Source of the DNA: Turnera subulata
Taxonomy: Eukaryota > Streptophyta > Magnoliopsida > Malpighiales > Passifloraceae
Direction: 5' to 3'
NCBI GenBank assembly: GCA_028386065.3
Contig: JAKUCV010006785.1
Location: 60,121 to 124,120 of the forward strand
DNA length: 64,000 nt
The translations under genes were made by a program, and so were the position numbers. This document shows, in pieces, positions 1 to 12,596 of this stretch (position 1 is the first letter of the stretch; the number at the start of each line of letters is the position of its first letter). The notes under the pieces were generated by a model. The model was not told the DNA's origin. It made no database searches and saw only the letters and a program-made list of their open reading frames with translations.

Positions 1-1003
1 AACAATTAAAAAATACATAAAACTAAGATCCTAAACCAATATCCCAAACTTATGCAAACCAACAAAGCAAGTACAAGGGAATTCAAGGACTCCCTCCACA
101 ACTGTTCATATGTCATCTTGTAAAACCATTGGAGAAATCCTGTAATAACAGGCAACTATGTCACATTTTATGACCAATTTAATGACACAAACTAATTATG
201 GCCAAAAATAAGAGAAGAATAACAAGAACCAACGCTTTTCAAAGTCATAAGAAATCACTATGAAATCAAACCAGGGTTTCAACAAGATCTGCCATCTTCA
301 AACAGAAAGGCATAGACACTACTAAAATCCTCAAAAGATAGATCGACTGAACTAGTGAAAGCAGCTGAAGTATTTAGACATTGCCTCACAGGTTCCTCAT
401 TGCAACTGAAGCAATCAAATGCACAAAAAACTCAGATTCCGAACCAATGTCCTAGACTTAACAAATTGGTAATACAAGAAAGCACCAAGGCATCAATCGT
501 ATCTTCCAAACACTTCCACATGCAACATAGCAAGAAAAACAGCCAACGGCATGAGATTTATGCTTGTCACCACAAGAAAAAGAGTTAGGTGGATGGCTCA
601 TGCTTCAACATCACCATCTATTAAATGTTGAGATCAAACGAGGTTTCACAGGGATCTACCACCTTCAATAACAACATCATTAAAGACGGACAAAGATTCT
701 GAACTAAATTCCACTTATACCGATCAAAGACTCCCTCCATCAATTTCACAGCCAGGAAACCATAGCAGACATCTCAGGTTACATAGAAAATTTTGAGTGT
801 GCCAGGTTACATAGAAAATTTTCTGTAAAATTTTAACAGAACTCCAAGGACATAAACATTACATAGAATGTGCCAGGTTGCAGAAAGGCATAAATAGTAC
901 TAAAATCCTCAAAAGATAGATCGACTGAACTAGCGAAAGCAGCTGAAGTATTTAGACGTTGCCTCACAGGTTCCTCGTTGCAACTGAAGCCATCAAATGC
1001 ACT
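1..1003 (-). repeat. Rearranged partial array unit
   Basis: Segments match parts of the complete units but in shortened order. Around 300 the sequence jumps from the 'gatctgccatcttca' segment straight into the 'cagaaaggcata' segment, which in a full unit lies about 1.2 kb later. A second jump near 1002 joins that segment to the next unit. These look like internal deletions between sub-repeats. Confidence 0.65.
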
Positions 1004-3419
1004 CCAAGAAAACAAAACCACAAAGACATACAAAAACATATGTTAAGTTGAAAAGGTGATAGAATTAGCAGTAGAATAAACAATTAATTAGTAATGTCCG
1101 AACACAAACAAAAAGCCTGTCAGCATAACATATCAGATCTCATTCCCAACTAGAAGATGAAAGGACTATGGCCAAAACAGGAGGAGGAAGAATTACAGAA
1201 TCCCAGAACACCACTTCCAACCGGAAAAACTTAACGTCACAACTTTGCACGATATTGTTGGATAACCCATCGTGACCTACAAAAAACAATAAAAATACAA
1301 GAAAATGCTAAATTAATTGGTATGACACAGATTTAAAGCATTGAAAGCTAGAAGTTAAGAAGAGAACTTGGTGTTTCATTGTAATCCAGGTAGATTTCGA
1401 TGGAAGTCTGACCTCAAGACTCAACAATGATTAGAAATCAAACTCTGCAGCTTTGTGTTACTAAAACAACCAAATGTAATACAAAACCATTCCCAAAAAA
1501 ATGCCCAAAAAAAGACAGAAAAAGTTGGCATAAACATTACATAGAGTGTGCTAGGTTACATAGAAAATGTTCTGTAAAATTTTAACAGAACTCCAAGGAC
1601 ATAAACATTACATAGAATGTGCCAGGTTGCAGAAAGGCATAAACACTACTAAAATCCTCAAAAAATAGATCGACTGAACTAGTGAAAGCAGCTGAAGTAT
1701 TTAGACGTTGCCTCACAGGTTCCTCGTTGCAACTGAAGCCATCAAATGCACAAAAAACTAAGATTCCGAACAATTGTCCTAGACTTAACAAATTGGTAAT
1801 ACAAGAAAGCACCAAGGCATCAATCGTATCTTCCAAACACTTCCACATGCAACATAGCAAGAAAAACAGCCAACGACATGAGATTTATGCTTGTCACCAC
1901 AAGAACAAGAGTTAGGTGGATGGCTCATGCTTCAACATCACCATCTATTAAATGTTGAGATCAAACGAGGTTTCACAGGGATCTACCACCTTCAATAACA
2001 GCATCATTAAAGACGGACAAAGATTCTGAACTAAATTCCACTTATAACGATCAAAGACTCCCTCCATCAATTTCACAGCCAGGAAACCATAGCAGACATC
2101 TGAATATTAGGCATCACCGTAAGTTCAAATCCAATTTGAACACAGAAACTGTTTACGGCAAAAGGAAAAAGCAGGAGAATAATTAGTGGAACCCGGGATC
2201 TTTTAATATTCACAAACACCGTTGTCGAGAGATCCAGATCCAGATCCAGTTAGGTGATCACCAAGACCACCGCCTTCCACAAGTCCTGATTCTGGAGACA
2301 AAAATTTCAACCAGAAAAAACTTGCATCACAAAACTGCAAGCTCGAGGCATATGGGGATAAATCACGAAGTGAAACAAATAAAGGAGATAACAGAACAAG
2401 CCATCATATGAAACAGCAACGTTCAGCTGTGACAACCGAGGCACCGCTACCACATCAACTCAAGGCAGAAACGTTCCAGCAATCCGAAGACGCTACACAT
2501 GACAAGCCAAAGGGCGTAAAATATACTTAATGTTAAATTTTTCAAAAAAGAGAGGGAGAGAAACCGGGCTCACAAACACTCCAGCAGAATTGGGTGCCCC
2601 ACACCTCTACTCTTTGCAAAATCAGACCTCCTGTGTTGAAGCATTTGAAAGCACAAGACGCTAATAAGATTCATAACGAATACTCCAGCCTCATAATAAA
2701 AAGTAAAAATACAATAAATTTGAAGGCATTAAAAACTCCCTCCACCAAATCTCATATTGCTTTGTTACACACCAAACCATGTGGCCTGAAAAAGCAACAC
2801 AAAACCATCAATCTCCAACAACCTAAGTCCCATGGCAAAAGAAACAACTACCTGAAGGGTAGGAGAGCTTGTTATAGACCCCAACCACATCCTAGTAAGT
2901 GAACACTACAAAACCCATTCCACGTAAACGAAAGCAGAAACTCTCCTCACATACTCAAAGAACCAGATGCAGAAGCACACAAGAAAAATAGACCACAGAA
3001 GCTGGAGAAAGCACAACGAGAAGAAAAACAAAAACAAGCTTACAAGTTTCCTCGCAAATCCCGTTCCTGTTCCTTGTTTCAACTGAAACAATTAAAAAAT
3101 ACAGAAAACTAAGATCCTAAACCAATATCCCAAACTTGTGCAAACCAACAAAGCAAGTACAAGGGAATTCAAGGACTCCCTCCGTAATTGTTCATATGTC
3201 ATCTTGTAAAACCATTGCAGAAATCCTGTAATAACAGTGAACTATGTCACATTTTATGACCAATTTAATGACACAAACTAATTATGGCCAAAAATAAGAG
3301 AAGAATAACAAGAACCAACGCTTTTCAAAGTCATAAGAAATCACTATGAAATCAAACCAGGGTTTCACCAAGATCTGCCATCTTCACTGATATGACGCTC
3401 CTGAGGAGCAAATTTTCAG
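1004..3419 (-). repeat. Array unit 1 (2.4 kb, full type)
   Basis: Full-length unit. Its first half differs from unit 2 by scattered substitutions and small indels. From about 2100 onward it is almost identical to 4512-5812, including a 102-codon ORF and a 61-codon antisense ORF that are copied unchanged. This points to a recent duplication or gene conversion of the second half. Confidence 0.75.
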
Positions 3420-5831
3420 CCAAGAAAACAAAACCACAAAGACAAACAAACACATATGTTAAGTTGAAAAGGTGAGGGAATTAGCGGTAAAATAAACAAT
3501 TAATCAGTGATGTCCGAACACAAACAAAAAGCCTGTCAATATAAACATATCAGATTTCATTCCCAACTTGAAGATGAAAGGGCTATGGCCAAAACAGGAG
3601 GACGAAGAATTACAGAATCCCAGAACACCACTTCCGACCAGAAAAATTTAATGTCACAACATTGCACGGTAATATTGGATAACCCATCATGACCTACAAA
3701 AAATGATAAAAATACAAGAAAAATGCTAAATTAATTGGTATGACACAGTTTCAAAGCATTGAAAGCTAGAAGTTAAGAAGAGAACTTGGTGTTTCATCCA
3801 GGTAGATTTCGACAGAAGTCTGACCTCAAGACTCAACAATGATTAGAAATCAAACTCTGCAGCTTTGTTTTACTAAAACAACTAAATGTAATACAATACC
3901 AATCCCTAAAATATGCCCAAAAAAAGACACAAAATGTTGGAATAAACATTACAAAGAGTGTGCCAGGTTACATAGAAAACGTTCTGTAAAATTTTAACAG
4001 AACTCCAAGGACATAAACATTACATAGAATGTGCCAGGTTGCAGAAAGCCATAAACACTACTAAAATCCTCAAAAGATAGATCGACTGAACTACTGAAAG
4101 CAGCTGAAGTATTTAGACGTTGCCTCACAGGTTCCTAGTTGCAACTGAAGCCTTCAAATGCATAAAAAACTAAGAGTCCGAACCAATGTCCCAGACTTAA
4201 CAAATTGGTAATACAAGAAAGCACCAAGGCATCAATCGTGTCTTCCAAACACTTCCACATGCAACATAGCAATAAAAACAGCCAACGACATGAGATTTAT
4301 GCTTGTCACCACAAGAACAAGAGTTAGGTGGACGGCTCATGCTTCAACATCACCATCTACTAAATGTTGAGATCAAACGAGGTTTCACAGGGATCTACCA
4401 CCTTCAATAACAGCATCATTAAAGACGGACAAAGATTCTGAACTAAATTCCACTTATAACGATCAAAGACTCCCTCCATCAATTTCACAGCCAGGAAACC
4501 ATAGCAGACATCTGAATATTAGGCATCACCGTAAGTTCAAATCCAATTTGAACACAGAAACTGTTTACGGCAAAAAGAAAAAGCAGGAGAATAATTAGTG
4601 GAACCCGGGATCTTTTAATATTCACAAACACCGTTGTCGAGAGATCCAGATCCAGATCTAGTTAGGTGATCACCAAGACCACCGCCTTCCACAAGTCCTG
4701 ATTCTGGAGACAAAAATTTCAACCAGAAAAAACTTGCATCACAAAACTGCAAGCTCGAGGCATATGGGGATAAATCACGAAGTGAAACAAATAAAGGAGA
4801 TAACAGAACAAGCCATCATATGAAACAGCAACGTTCAGCTGTGACAACCGAGGCACCGCTACCACATCAACTCAAGGCAGAAACATTCCAGCAATCCGAA
4901 GACGCTACACATGACAAGCCAAAGGGCGTAAAATATACTTAATGTTAAATTTTTCAAAAAAGAGAGGGAGAGAAACCGGGCTCACAAACACTCCAGCAGA
5001 ATTGGGTGCCCCACACCTCTACTCTTTGCAAAATCAGACCTCCTGTGTTGAAGCATTTGAAAGCACAAGACGCTAATAAGATTCATAACGAATACTCCAG
5101 CCTCATAATAAAAAGTAAAAATACAATAAATTTGAAGGCATTAAAAACTCCCTCCACCAAATCTCATATTGCTTTGTTACACACCAAACCATGTGGCCTG
5201 AAAAAGCAACACAAAACCATCAATCTCCAACAACCTAAGTCCCATGGCAAAAGAAACAACTACCTGAAGGGTAGGAGAGCTTGTTATAGACCCCAACCAC
5301 ATCCTAGTAAGTGAACACTACAAAACCCATTCCACGTAAACGAAAGCAGAAACTCTCCTCACATACTCAAAGAACCAGATGCAGAAGCACACAAGAAAAA
5401 TAGACCACAGAAGCTGGAGAAAGCACAACGAGAAGAAAAACAAAAACAAGCTTACAAGTTTCCTCGCAAATCCCGTTCCTGTTCCTTGTTTCAACTGAAA
5501 CAATTAAAAAATACAGAAAACTAAGATCCTAAACCAATATCCCAAACTTGTGCAAACCAACAAAGCAAGTACAAGGGAATTCAAGGACTCCCTCCGTAAT
5601 TGTTCATATGTCATCTTGTAAAACCATTGCAGAAATCCTGTAATAACAGTGAACTATGTCACATTTTATGACCAATTTAATGACACAAACTAATTATGGC
5701 CAAAAATAAGAGAAGAATAACAAGAACCAACGCTTTTCAAAGTCATAAGAAATCACTATGAAATCAAACCAGGGTTTCACCAAGATCTGCCATCTTCACT
5801 GATATGACGCTCCTGAGGAGCAAATTTTCAG
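3420..5831 (-). repeat. Array unit 2 (2.4 kb, full type)
   Basis: Full-length unit exactly 2412 bp before the next marker. It contains the segment 4512-5300, which is missing from units 3 and 4. Confidence 0.75.
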
Positions 5832-7358
5832 CCAAGAAAACAAAACCACAAAGACATACAAAAACATATGTTAAGTTCAGAAGGTGACGGAATTAGCAGT
5901 AGAATAAACAATTACTTAGTAATGTCCGAACTCACACAAAAAAGCCTGTCAACATAAACATAACAGATTTCATTCCCAACTTGAAGATGAAAGGACTATG
6001 GCCAAAATAGGAGGAAGAATGACAGAATCTCAGAACACCACTTCCGACCAGAAAAAATTTAACGTCACAACTTTGCACGATAATGTTGGATAACCCATCA
6101 TGACCTACAAAAAACGATAAAAATACAAGAAAAAATGCTAAATTAATTGGTATGACACAGTTTTAAAGCATTGAAAGCTAGAGGTTAAGAAGAGAACTTG
6201 GTGTTTCATTGTAATCCAGGTAGATTTCGACAGAAGTCTGACCTCAAGACTCGACAATGATTAGTATCAAACTCTGCAGCTTTGTGTTACTAAAACAACC
6301 AAATGTAATACAAAACCATTCCCAAAAAATGCCCAAAAAAAGACAGAAAATGTTGGCATAAACAATACATAGAGTGTGCTAGGTTACATAGAAAATGTTC
6401 TGTAAAATTTTAACAGAACTCCAAGGACATAAACATTACATAGAATGTGCCAGGTTGCAGAAAGGCGTAAACACTACTAAAATCCTCAAAAAATAGATCG
6501 ACTGAACTAGTGAAAGCATCTGAAGTATTTAGACGTTGCCTCACAGGTTCCTCGTTGCAACTGAAGCCATCACATGCACAAAAAACTAAGATTCCGAACA
6601 ATTGTCCTAGACTTAACAAATTGGTAATACAAGAAAGCACCAAGGCATCAATCGTATCTTCCAAACACTTCCACATGCAACATAGCAAGAAAAACAGCAA
6701 ACGACATGGGATTTATGCTTGTCCCCACAAGAACAAGAGTTAGGTGGATGGCTCAAGCTTCAACATCACCATCTATTAAATGTTGAGATCAAACGAGGTT
6801 TCACAGGGATCTACCACCTTCAATAACAACATCCTAGTAAGTAAACACTACAAAACCCATTCCACGTAAACAAAAGCAGAAACTCTCCTCACATCCTCAA
6901 AGAACCAGATGCAGAAGCACACAAGAAAAATAGACCATAGAAGCCGGAGAAAGCACAACGAGAAGAAAAACAAAAACAAGCTTACAAGTTTCCTCCCAAA
7001 TCCCGTTCCTTTTCCTTGTTTCAACTGAAACAATTAAAAAATACAGACTAAGATCCTAAACCAATATCCCAAACTTATGCAAACCAACAAAGCAAGTACA
7101 AGGAAATTCAAGGACTCCCTCCACAATTGTTCATATGTCATCTTGTAAAACCATTGGAGAAATCCTGTAATAACAGGCAACTATGTCACATTTTATGACC
7201 AATTTAATGACACAAACTAATTATGGCCAAAAATAAGAGAAGAATAACAAGAACCAACGCTTTTCAAAGTCATAAGAAATCACTATGAAATCAAACCAGG
7301 GTTTCAACAAGATCTGCCATCTTCAATGGTATGACGCTCCTGAGGAGCAAATTTTCAG
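5832..7358 (-). repeat. Array unit 3 (1.5 kb, deleted type)
   Basis: Lacks about 0.88 kb found in units 1 and 2. The junction near 6833 joins 'ttcaataacaacatc' to 'ctagtaagt', which in unit 1 lie near 2007 and 2891. Both parental ends carry CATC, so the deletion could have arisen through 4-bp microhomology. Confidence 0.75.
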
Positions 7359-8893
7359 CCAAGAAAACAAAACCACAAAGACATACAAAAACATATGTTA
7401 AGTTCAGAAGGTGACGGAATTAGCAGTAGAATAAACAATTACTTAGTAATGTCCGAACTCACACAAAAAAGCCTGTCAACATAAACATAACAGATTTCAT
7501 TCCCAACTTGAAGATGAAAGGACTATGGCCAAAACAGGAGGAGGAAGAATGACAGAATCTCAGAACACCACTTCCGACCAGAAAAAATTTAACGTCACAA
7601 CTTTGCACGATAATGTTGGATAACCCATCATGACCTACAAAAAACGATAAAAATACAAGAAAAAATGCTAAATTAATTGGTATGACACAGTTTTAAAGCA
7701 TTGAAAGCTAGAGGTTAAGAAGAGAACTTGGTGTTTCATTGTAATCCAGGTAGATTTCGACAGAAGTCTGACCTCAAGACTCGACAATGATTAGTATCAA
7801 ACTCTGCAGCTTTGTGTTACTAAAACAACCAAATGTAATACAAAACCATTCCCAAAAAAAATGCCCAAAAAAAGACAGAAAATGTTGGCATAAACAATAC
7901 ATAGAGTGTGCTAGGTTACATAGAAAATGTTCTGTAAAATTTTAACAGAACTCCAAGGACATAAACATTACATAGAATGTGCCAGGTTGCAGAAAGGCAT
8001 AAACACTACTAAAATCCTCAAAAAATAGATCGACTGAACTAGTGAAAGCATCTGAAGTATTTAGACGTTGCCTCACAGGTTCCTCGTTGCAACTGAAGCC
8101 ATCAAATGCACAAAAAACTAAGATTCCGAACAATTGTCCTAGACTTAACAAATTGGTAATACAAGAAAGCACCAAGGCATCAATCGTATCTTCCAAACAC
8201 TTCCACATGCAACATAGCAAGAAAAACAGCCAACGACATGAGATTTATGCTTGTCACCACAAGAACAAGAGTTAGGTGGATGGCTCAAGCTTCAACATCA
8301 CCATCTATTAAATGTTGAGATCAAACGAGGTTTCACAGGGATCTACCACCTTCAATAACAGCATCCTAGTAAGTAAACACTACAAAACCCATTCCACGTA
8401 AACAAAAGCAGAAACTCTCCTCACATCCTCAAAGAACCAGATGCAGAAGCACACAAGAAAAATAGACCATAGAAGCCGGAGAAAGCACAACGAGAAGAAA
8501 AACAAAAACAAGCTTACAAGTTTCCTCCCAAATCCCGTTCCTTTTCCTTGTTTCAACTGAAACAATTAAAAAATACAGAAAACTAAGATCCTAAACCAAT
8601 ATCCCAAACTTATGCAAACCAACAAAGCAAGTACAAGGGAATTCAAGGACTCCCTCCACAATTGTTCATATGTCATCTTGTAAAACCATTGTAGAAATCC
8701 TGTAATAACAGGCAACTATGTCACATTTTATGACCAATTTAATGACACAAACTAATTATGGCCAAAAATAAGAGAAGAATAACAAGAACCAACGCTTTTC
8801 AAAGTCATAAGAAATCACTATGAAATCAAACCAGGGTTTCAACAAGATCTGCCATCTTCAATGGTATGACGCTCCTGAGGAGCAAATTTTCAG
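7359..8893 (-). repeat. Array unit 4 (1.5 kb, deleted type)
   Basis: Has the same internal deletion junction (near 8365) as unit 3 and is very similar to it. The deleted unit was therefore itself duplicated in tandem after the deletion. Confidence 0.75.
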
Positions 8894-10310
8894 CCAAGAA
8901 AACAAAACCACAAAGACATACAAAAACATATGTTAAGTTCAGAAGGTGACGGAATTAGCAGTAGAATAAACAATTACTTAGTAATGTCCGAACTCACACA
9001 AAAAAGCCTGTCAACATAAACATAACAGATTTCATTCCCAACTTGAAGATGAAAGGACTATGGCCAAAACAGGAGGAGGAAGAATGACAGAATCTCAGAA
9101 CACCACTTCCGACCAGAAAAAATTTAACGTCACAACTTTGCACGATAATGTTGGATAACCCATCATGACCTACAAAAAACGATAAAAATACAAGAAAAAA
9201 TGCTAAATTAATTGGTATGACACAGTTTTAAAGCATTGAAAGCTAGAGGTGTTAAGAAGAGAACTTGGTGTTTCATTGTAATCCAGGTAGATTTCGACAG
9301 AAGTCTGACCTCAAGACTCGACAATGATTAGAATCAAACTCTGCAGCATTGTGTTACTAAAACAACCAAATGAAATACAAAACCATTCCCTTAAAAAATG
9401 CCCAAGAAAAGACAGAAAATGTTTGCATAAACATTACATAGAGTGTGCCAGGTTACATAGAAAATGTTCTGTAAAATTTTAACAGAACTCCAAGGCCATA
9501 AACATTACATAGAATGTGCCAGGTTGCAGAAAGGCATAAACACTAGTAAAATCCTCAAAAGATAGATCAACTGAACTACTGAAAGCAGCTGAAGTATTTA
9601 GACGTTGCCTCATAGGTTCCTCGTTGCAACTGAAGCCATCAAAAGCACAAAAAACTAAGATTCCGAACCAATGTCCCAGACTTAACAAATTGGTAATACA
9701 AGAAAGCAAAGGCATCAATCGTATCTTCCAAACACTTCCACATGCAACATAGCAAGAAAAACAGCCAACGACATGAGATTTATGCTTGTCACCACGAGAA
9801 CAAGAGTTAGGTGGATGGCTCATGCTTCAACATCATCATCGATCAAATGTAGAGATCAAACGATGTTTCACAGGGACCTTCAATAACAACATCGTTGAAA
9901 GACAGACAAAGATTCTGAACTAAATTCCCCTCCCTCCATCAATTTCACAGCCAGAAAACCATAGCAGACATCTGAATATCAGGTATCAACGTAAGTTCAA
10001 ATCCAATTTGAACACAGAAACTGTTTACGGAAAAAAGAAAAAGCAGGAGAATAATTAGTGGAACCCGGGATCTTTCTAATATTCACAAACACCGTTGCCA
10101 AGAGATCCAGATCAAGATCCAGTTAGGCGATCACCAAGACCACCCGCCTTCCACAAGTCCCGATTCTGGAGACAAAAATTCAACCAAAAAAAACTTGCAT
10201 CACAAAACTGCAAGCTCAAGGCGTATGGAGATAAATCACCAAGCGAAATAAATAAAGGAGATAACAGATCAAGCAATCATATGAAACAGCAAAACCATGG
10301 ATCCCTTCAC
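8894..10310 (-). repeat. Array unit 5, promoter-proximal
   Basis: Contains the segment around 9977-10280 that units 1 and 2 have at 2100-2420 and 4512-4830. Beyond 'atgaaacagcaa' it runs into the putative first exon instead of the segment seen in units 1 and 2. It is therefore the unit nearest the original 5' end. Confidence 0.7.
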
Positions 10311-10512
10311 CGTGAGTTTCTTGAAATCAGAAGCCAATAAGAACAAACGAATCAATCAACCAGGCGGATCATGCCACGACCTACAATAAGAACCACTGGA
10401 TACAAAGAAGAAGAAGAAACGCAAGATCCGATGAAGACTATCTAACATAAGAGAGGTGGAAAAAATAATCATGTCTACGTTGCCCATAGCCCAACGGCCT
10501 ACGCGTCAAAAA
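10311..10512 (-). other. Putative first exon / 5' UTR of a minus-strand host gene
   Basis: On the minus strand a pyrimidine-rich leader begins about 30 bp after the TATA box and runs to a good plant 5' splice site, CTCACG|GTGAAG, at 10311/10310. It is rich in TTCTTCTTC, as plant leaders often are. I see no convincing start codon with a long frame; the first ATGs open only short frames. The encoded protein is unknown because the coding exons would lie beyond position 1. The start is estimated from TATA spacing. The exon end depends on the splice-site guess. Confidence 0.4.
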
Positions 10513-10537
10513 AGAGCATAGGGAGGAGGGGGGGCTT

Positions 10538-10545
10538 AATTTATA
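10538..10545 (-). promoter_or_regulatory. TATA box (TATAAATT) of the minus-strand host gene
   Basis: Minus-strand TATAAATT in a GC-rich flank (CCCC before, AAGCCCC after), with a TGACGTC-type motif about 20 bp further upstream. It lies about 30 bp before the pyrimidine-rich leader. Confidence 0.5.
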
Positions 10546-10711
10546 GGGGCAGGAGCCAAAGGATGACGTCTAGGATTGAAAAGGTCGTAATTGGGTCGGT
10601 GAACGGGCTAGTACAGCTTGACTTACACGCGTTTTTTGAAATCTTTATTTTCTTTATTTTTAGAAAAACATCAAGCTGTAAATCCCAATCCAGACCTTGG
10701 AATTGCGTGCG

Positions 10712-10935
10712 TGGTAAAGAAATAATCAAAGACCGTTGCGGAAAAAAATAATTAAATGGATCCAGACATTTTTTGGGTTAAAATAATTAAAGAGACGTTG
10801 CACAATTTCGGAGAAATAATTGTGGGTTGTAGTATGAGTCTATGCGGGTCAAGGTGCATAATTAAAGAGACGTTGGATAATTTCGGAGAAATAATGGTGG
10901 GTTACAGTATGGGTCTATGTGATACCGGATTCGGA
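10712..10935 (+). repeat. 75-bp direct repeats upstream of the host promoter
   Basis: Two copies of a 75-bp unit beginning ATTAAAGAGACGTTG start at 10786 and 10861. A degenerate partial copy containing 'aatcaaagaccgttgc' starts near 10718. They lie 170-400 bp upstream of the minus-strand TATA box and may be duplicated upstream control sequence. No coding content is seen. Between 10936 and 11077 I see only AT-rich sequence. Confidence 0.7.
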
Positions 10936-11687
10936 TTGATCGGGCTAATCTCTTGGATACAGAGAAATTAAAAAAACAAACATAGAAAGGGTATTGTATG
11001 GAGGGATCCATGCAAAAAAATTAAACTATAAAAAGTCATTCTAACCCATAAATATATAAGAATTACATTATAGAATACTCCCTCTCTTTCATAATATTTA
11101 AAATTTTTGCACAACCTTTAAAATATAATTAATATTAGTCTAGATAATAACAATGTTAATAATAATAGACCAAACTATCCTTAATTTACAAAATCTTTTC
11201 CTATTTAACAATTTAGTGATGGGTTATATTGGATAATTAAACAATAAATGACCCATGAGAATTTTAAAGTATCTAATAATTTAAAACAAACAAAAATGAA
11301 ACGCCCCGACCCGTATTTACCATACACAGTAAACACAAGCCGGAACTGTGACAACCCAACCCGACATGACTCAACATTCAGTGTGTACAACAACAACTCG
11401 GCCCCAACGGCCCAAAATAATAAACATCAATAATAATAAAACCGGCCCAATGGCCCAACAACAATAATGATATGCACAGCGGAAGACTTTAACTCACATA
11501 AACACTGTAAGCAACAACAATATGGCCCTACGGCCCAACGCCAAAATAAACAGCACAGCGGAAGACTTAACGACTCACAATGACTCTGTATGCAACCCAT
11601 GATGCAACTAATGGATCCGAGTCCTGTCTAAGGGATAACGCCGCAGCCTGTCTGGAATGCAATATACCTGAACCACAAATAACTAAA

Positions 11688-11710
11688 CCTACGGGATGAA
11701 AGCCCGCAGG
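11688..11710 (-). other. Conserved LTR hairpin (element A, 3' LTR)
   Basis: Minus strand: stem CCTGCGGG / CCCGTAGG (one G-T wobble) around loop CTTTCAT, just downstream of GGGCACTTCGGACTCACC. The same module is in all nine LTRs of the window. Confidence 0.7.
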
Positions 11711-11961
11711 TGAGGGGTGAGTCCGAAGTGCCCACCGGGTAACCCATAAGCAAATATACATATACATACACCGTAACTATTCCAAGTTACAACTCAACAA
11801 ATAACCAAGGTTCTCACGAACCTTAAATACACACTGGTGATTCTAGACACGCTATTCCAATTTTATTATCAGGGCCCCTATCACAAGCTAAATGATGGCC
11901 GTCGCCTGGTAGTCAAGCTAGCTAGCCCGTGGACCCCGCCCTGGTACCTCCACGTAAAACT

Positions 11962-12070
11962 GGCACAGACAGGGAGCAGACCCCAAGCACACTCTCCCCC
12001 AGCGCCTAAAAATAATAATTGGTACAGACAGGGAGCAGACCCCAAGCACACTCTCTCCCAGCACCATAAA
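11962..12070 (-). repeat. 59-bp tandem duplication in the LTR (module X)
   Basis: Two copies (from 11962 and 12021) of a segment containing ACAGACAGGGAGCAGACCCC. The same pair is in the other A LTR (17448-17556) and in the 5' LTR of B (24370-24475). The other six LTRs lack it. Confidence 0.85.
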
Positions 12071-12522
12071 TCAGACTACCATCTGGCTGTTCCAACATTT
12101 AACTGTGACTCACTAGATGTCTAAGTGTATTCAATTTTATTATTTCCTTTTTCCTCGTCTAGTTACTACATCTCTATCATCCAATCATTATCCCATTATC
12201 CCGAGCAGGCTCGCAGCCTCTCCGCTCGTCTGGATAATAACCAATACCAAACTGTTCCCATAATAGTACCCTCGGTACCCAGCTTACACATTTCTCACAA
12301 TCAACAACAGTAGTAGTCATACTTATAACCATAATTCCAACCTCATCAATGATATCAACAGCAATAATAATTTCATCAACATCAACGGCAACAATTATCA
12401 ATCAAAATCATCTCAAAACAAATCATACACAGCCACAAATTATCATACCAGCAACATCGAGCACAGTAAGCAAACAGCAACTTGATATCACGGGATGTAA
12501 ATAAATATTTACTTAACCTCAC

Positions 12523-12596
12523 CTTAGCCGATTACTTAACTCTGGTAGCATCTATCGGTCCAAAGCCGTCCCACAGGAACTGCTCGATTTCATAAC
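12523..12596 (-). other. Exon-like block in LTR leader (element A, 3' LTR)
   Basis: Minus strand: preceded by CTTATAG-type sequence (ATAG|GTTATG) and ending CGGCTAAG|GTGAGG. 74 nt. One of nine homologous blocks with splice-like borders. Confidence 0.55.

Larger units (their letters stand above)
1..10310 (-). repeat. Macro-tandem array in a probable leader intron
   Basis: Five units and a rearranged partial unit repeat the same non-coding sequence. A marker starting CCAAGAAAACAAAACC recurs at 1004, 3420, 5832, 7359 and 8894, giving spacings of 2416, 2412, 1527 and 1535 bp. No unit holds a long conserved reading frame. The small ORFs repeat only because the DNA does. Read on the minus strand, the array follows a TATA box and first exon at 10545-10311, so I infer an expanded leader intron of a gene whose coding part lies left of position 1. 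It could instead be a repeat array next to an unrelated promoter. Transcript data would decide. Confidence 0.75.

Noticed and set aside
2906..3091. Minus-strand mini-exon look-alike (GTGTGF.RK) resembling the start of ribosomal protein L37
   Set aside because: Only about eight residues match, the key spacing is wrong, and no following exon with the zinc-binding cysteines is in the window.
355..9823. Many conserved 60-114-codon ORFs in the tandem array
   Set aside because: They recur because the DNA is tandemly copied. Substitutions do not favour synonymous sites, both strands are open, and no known motif is present.
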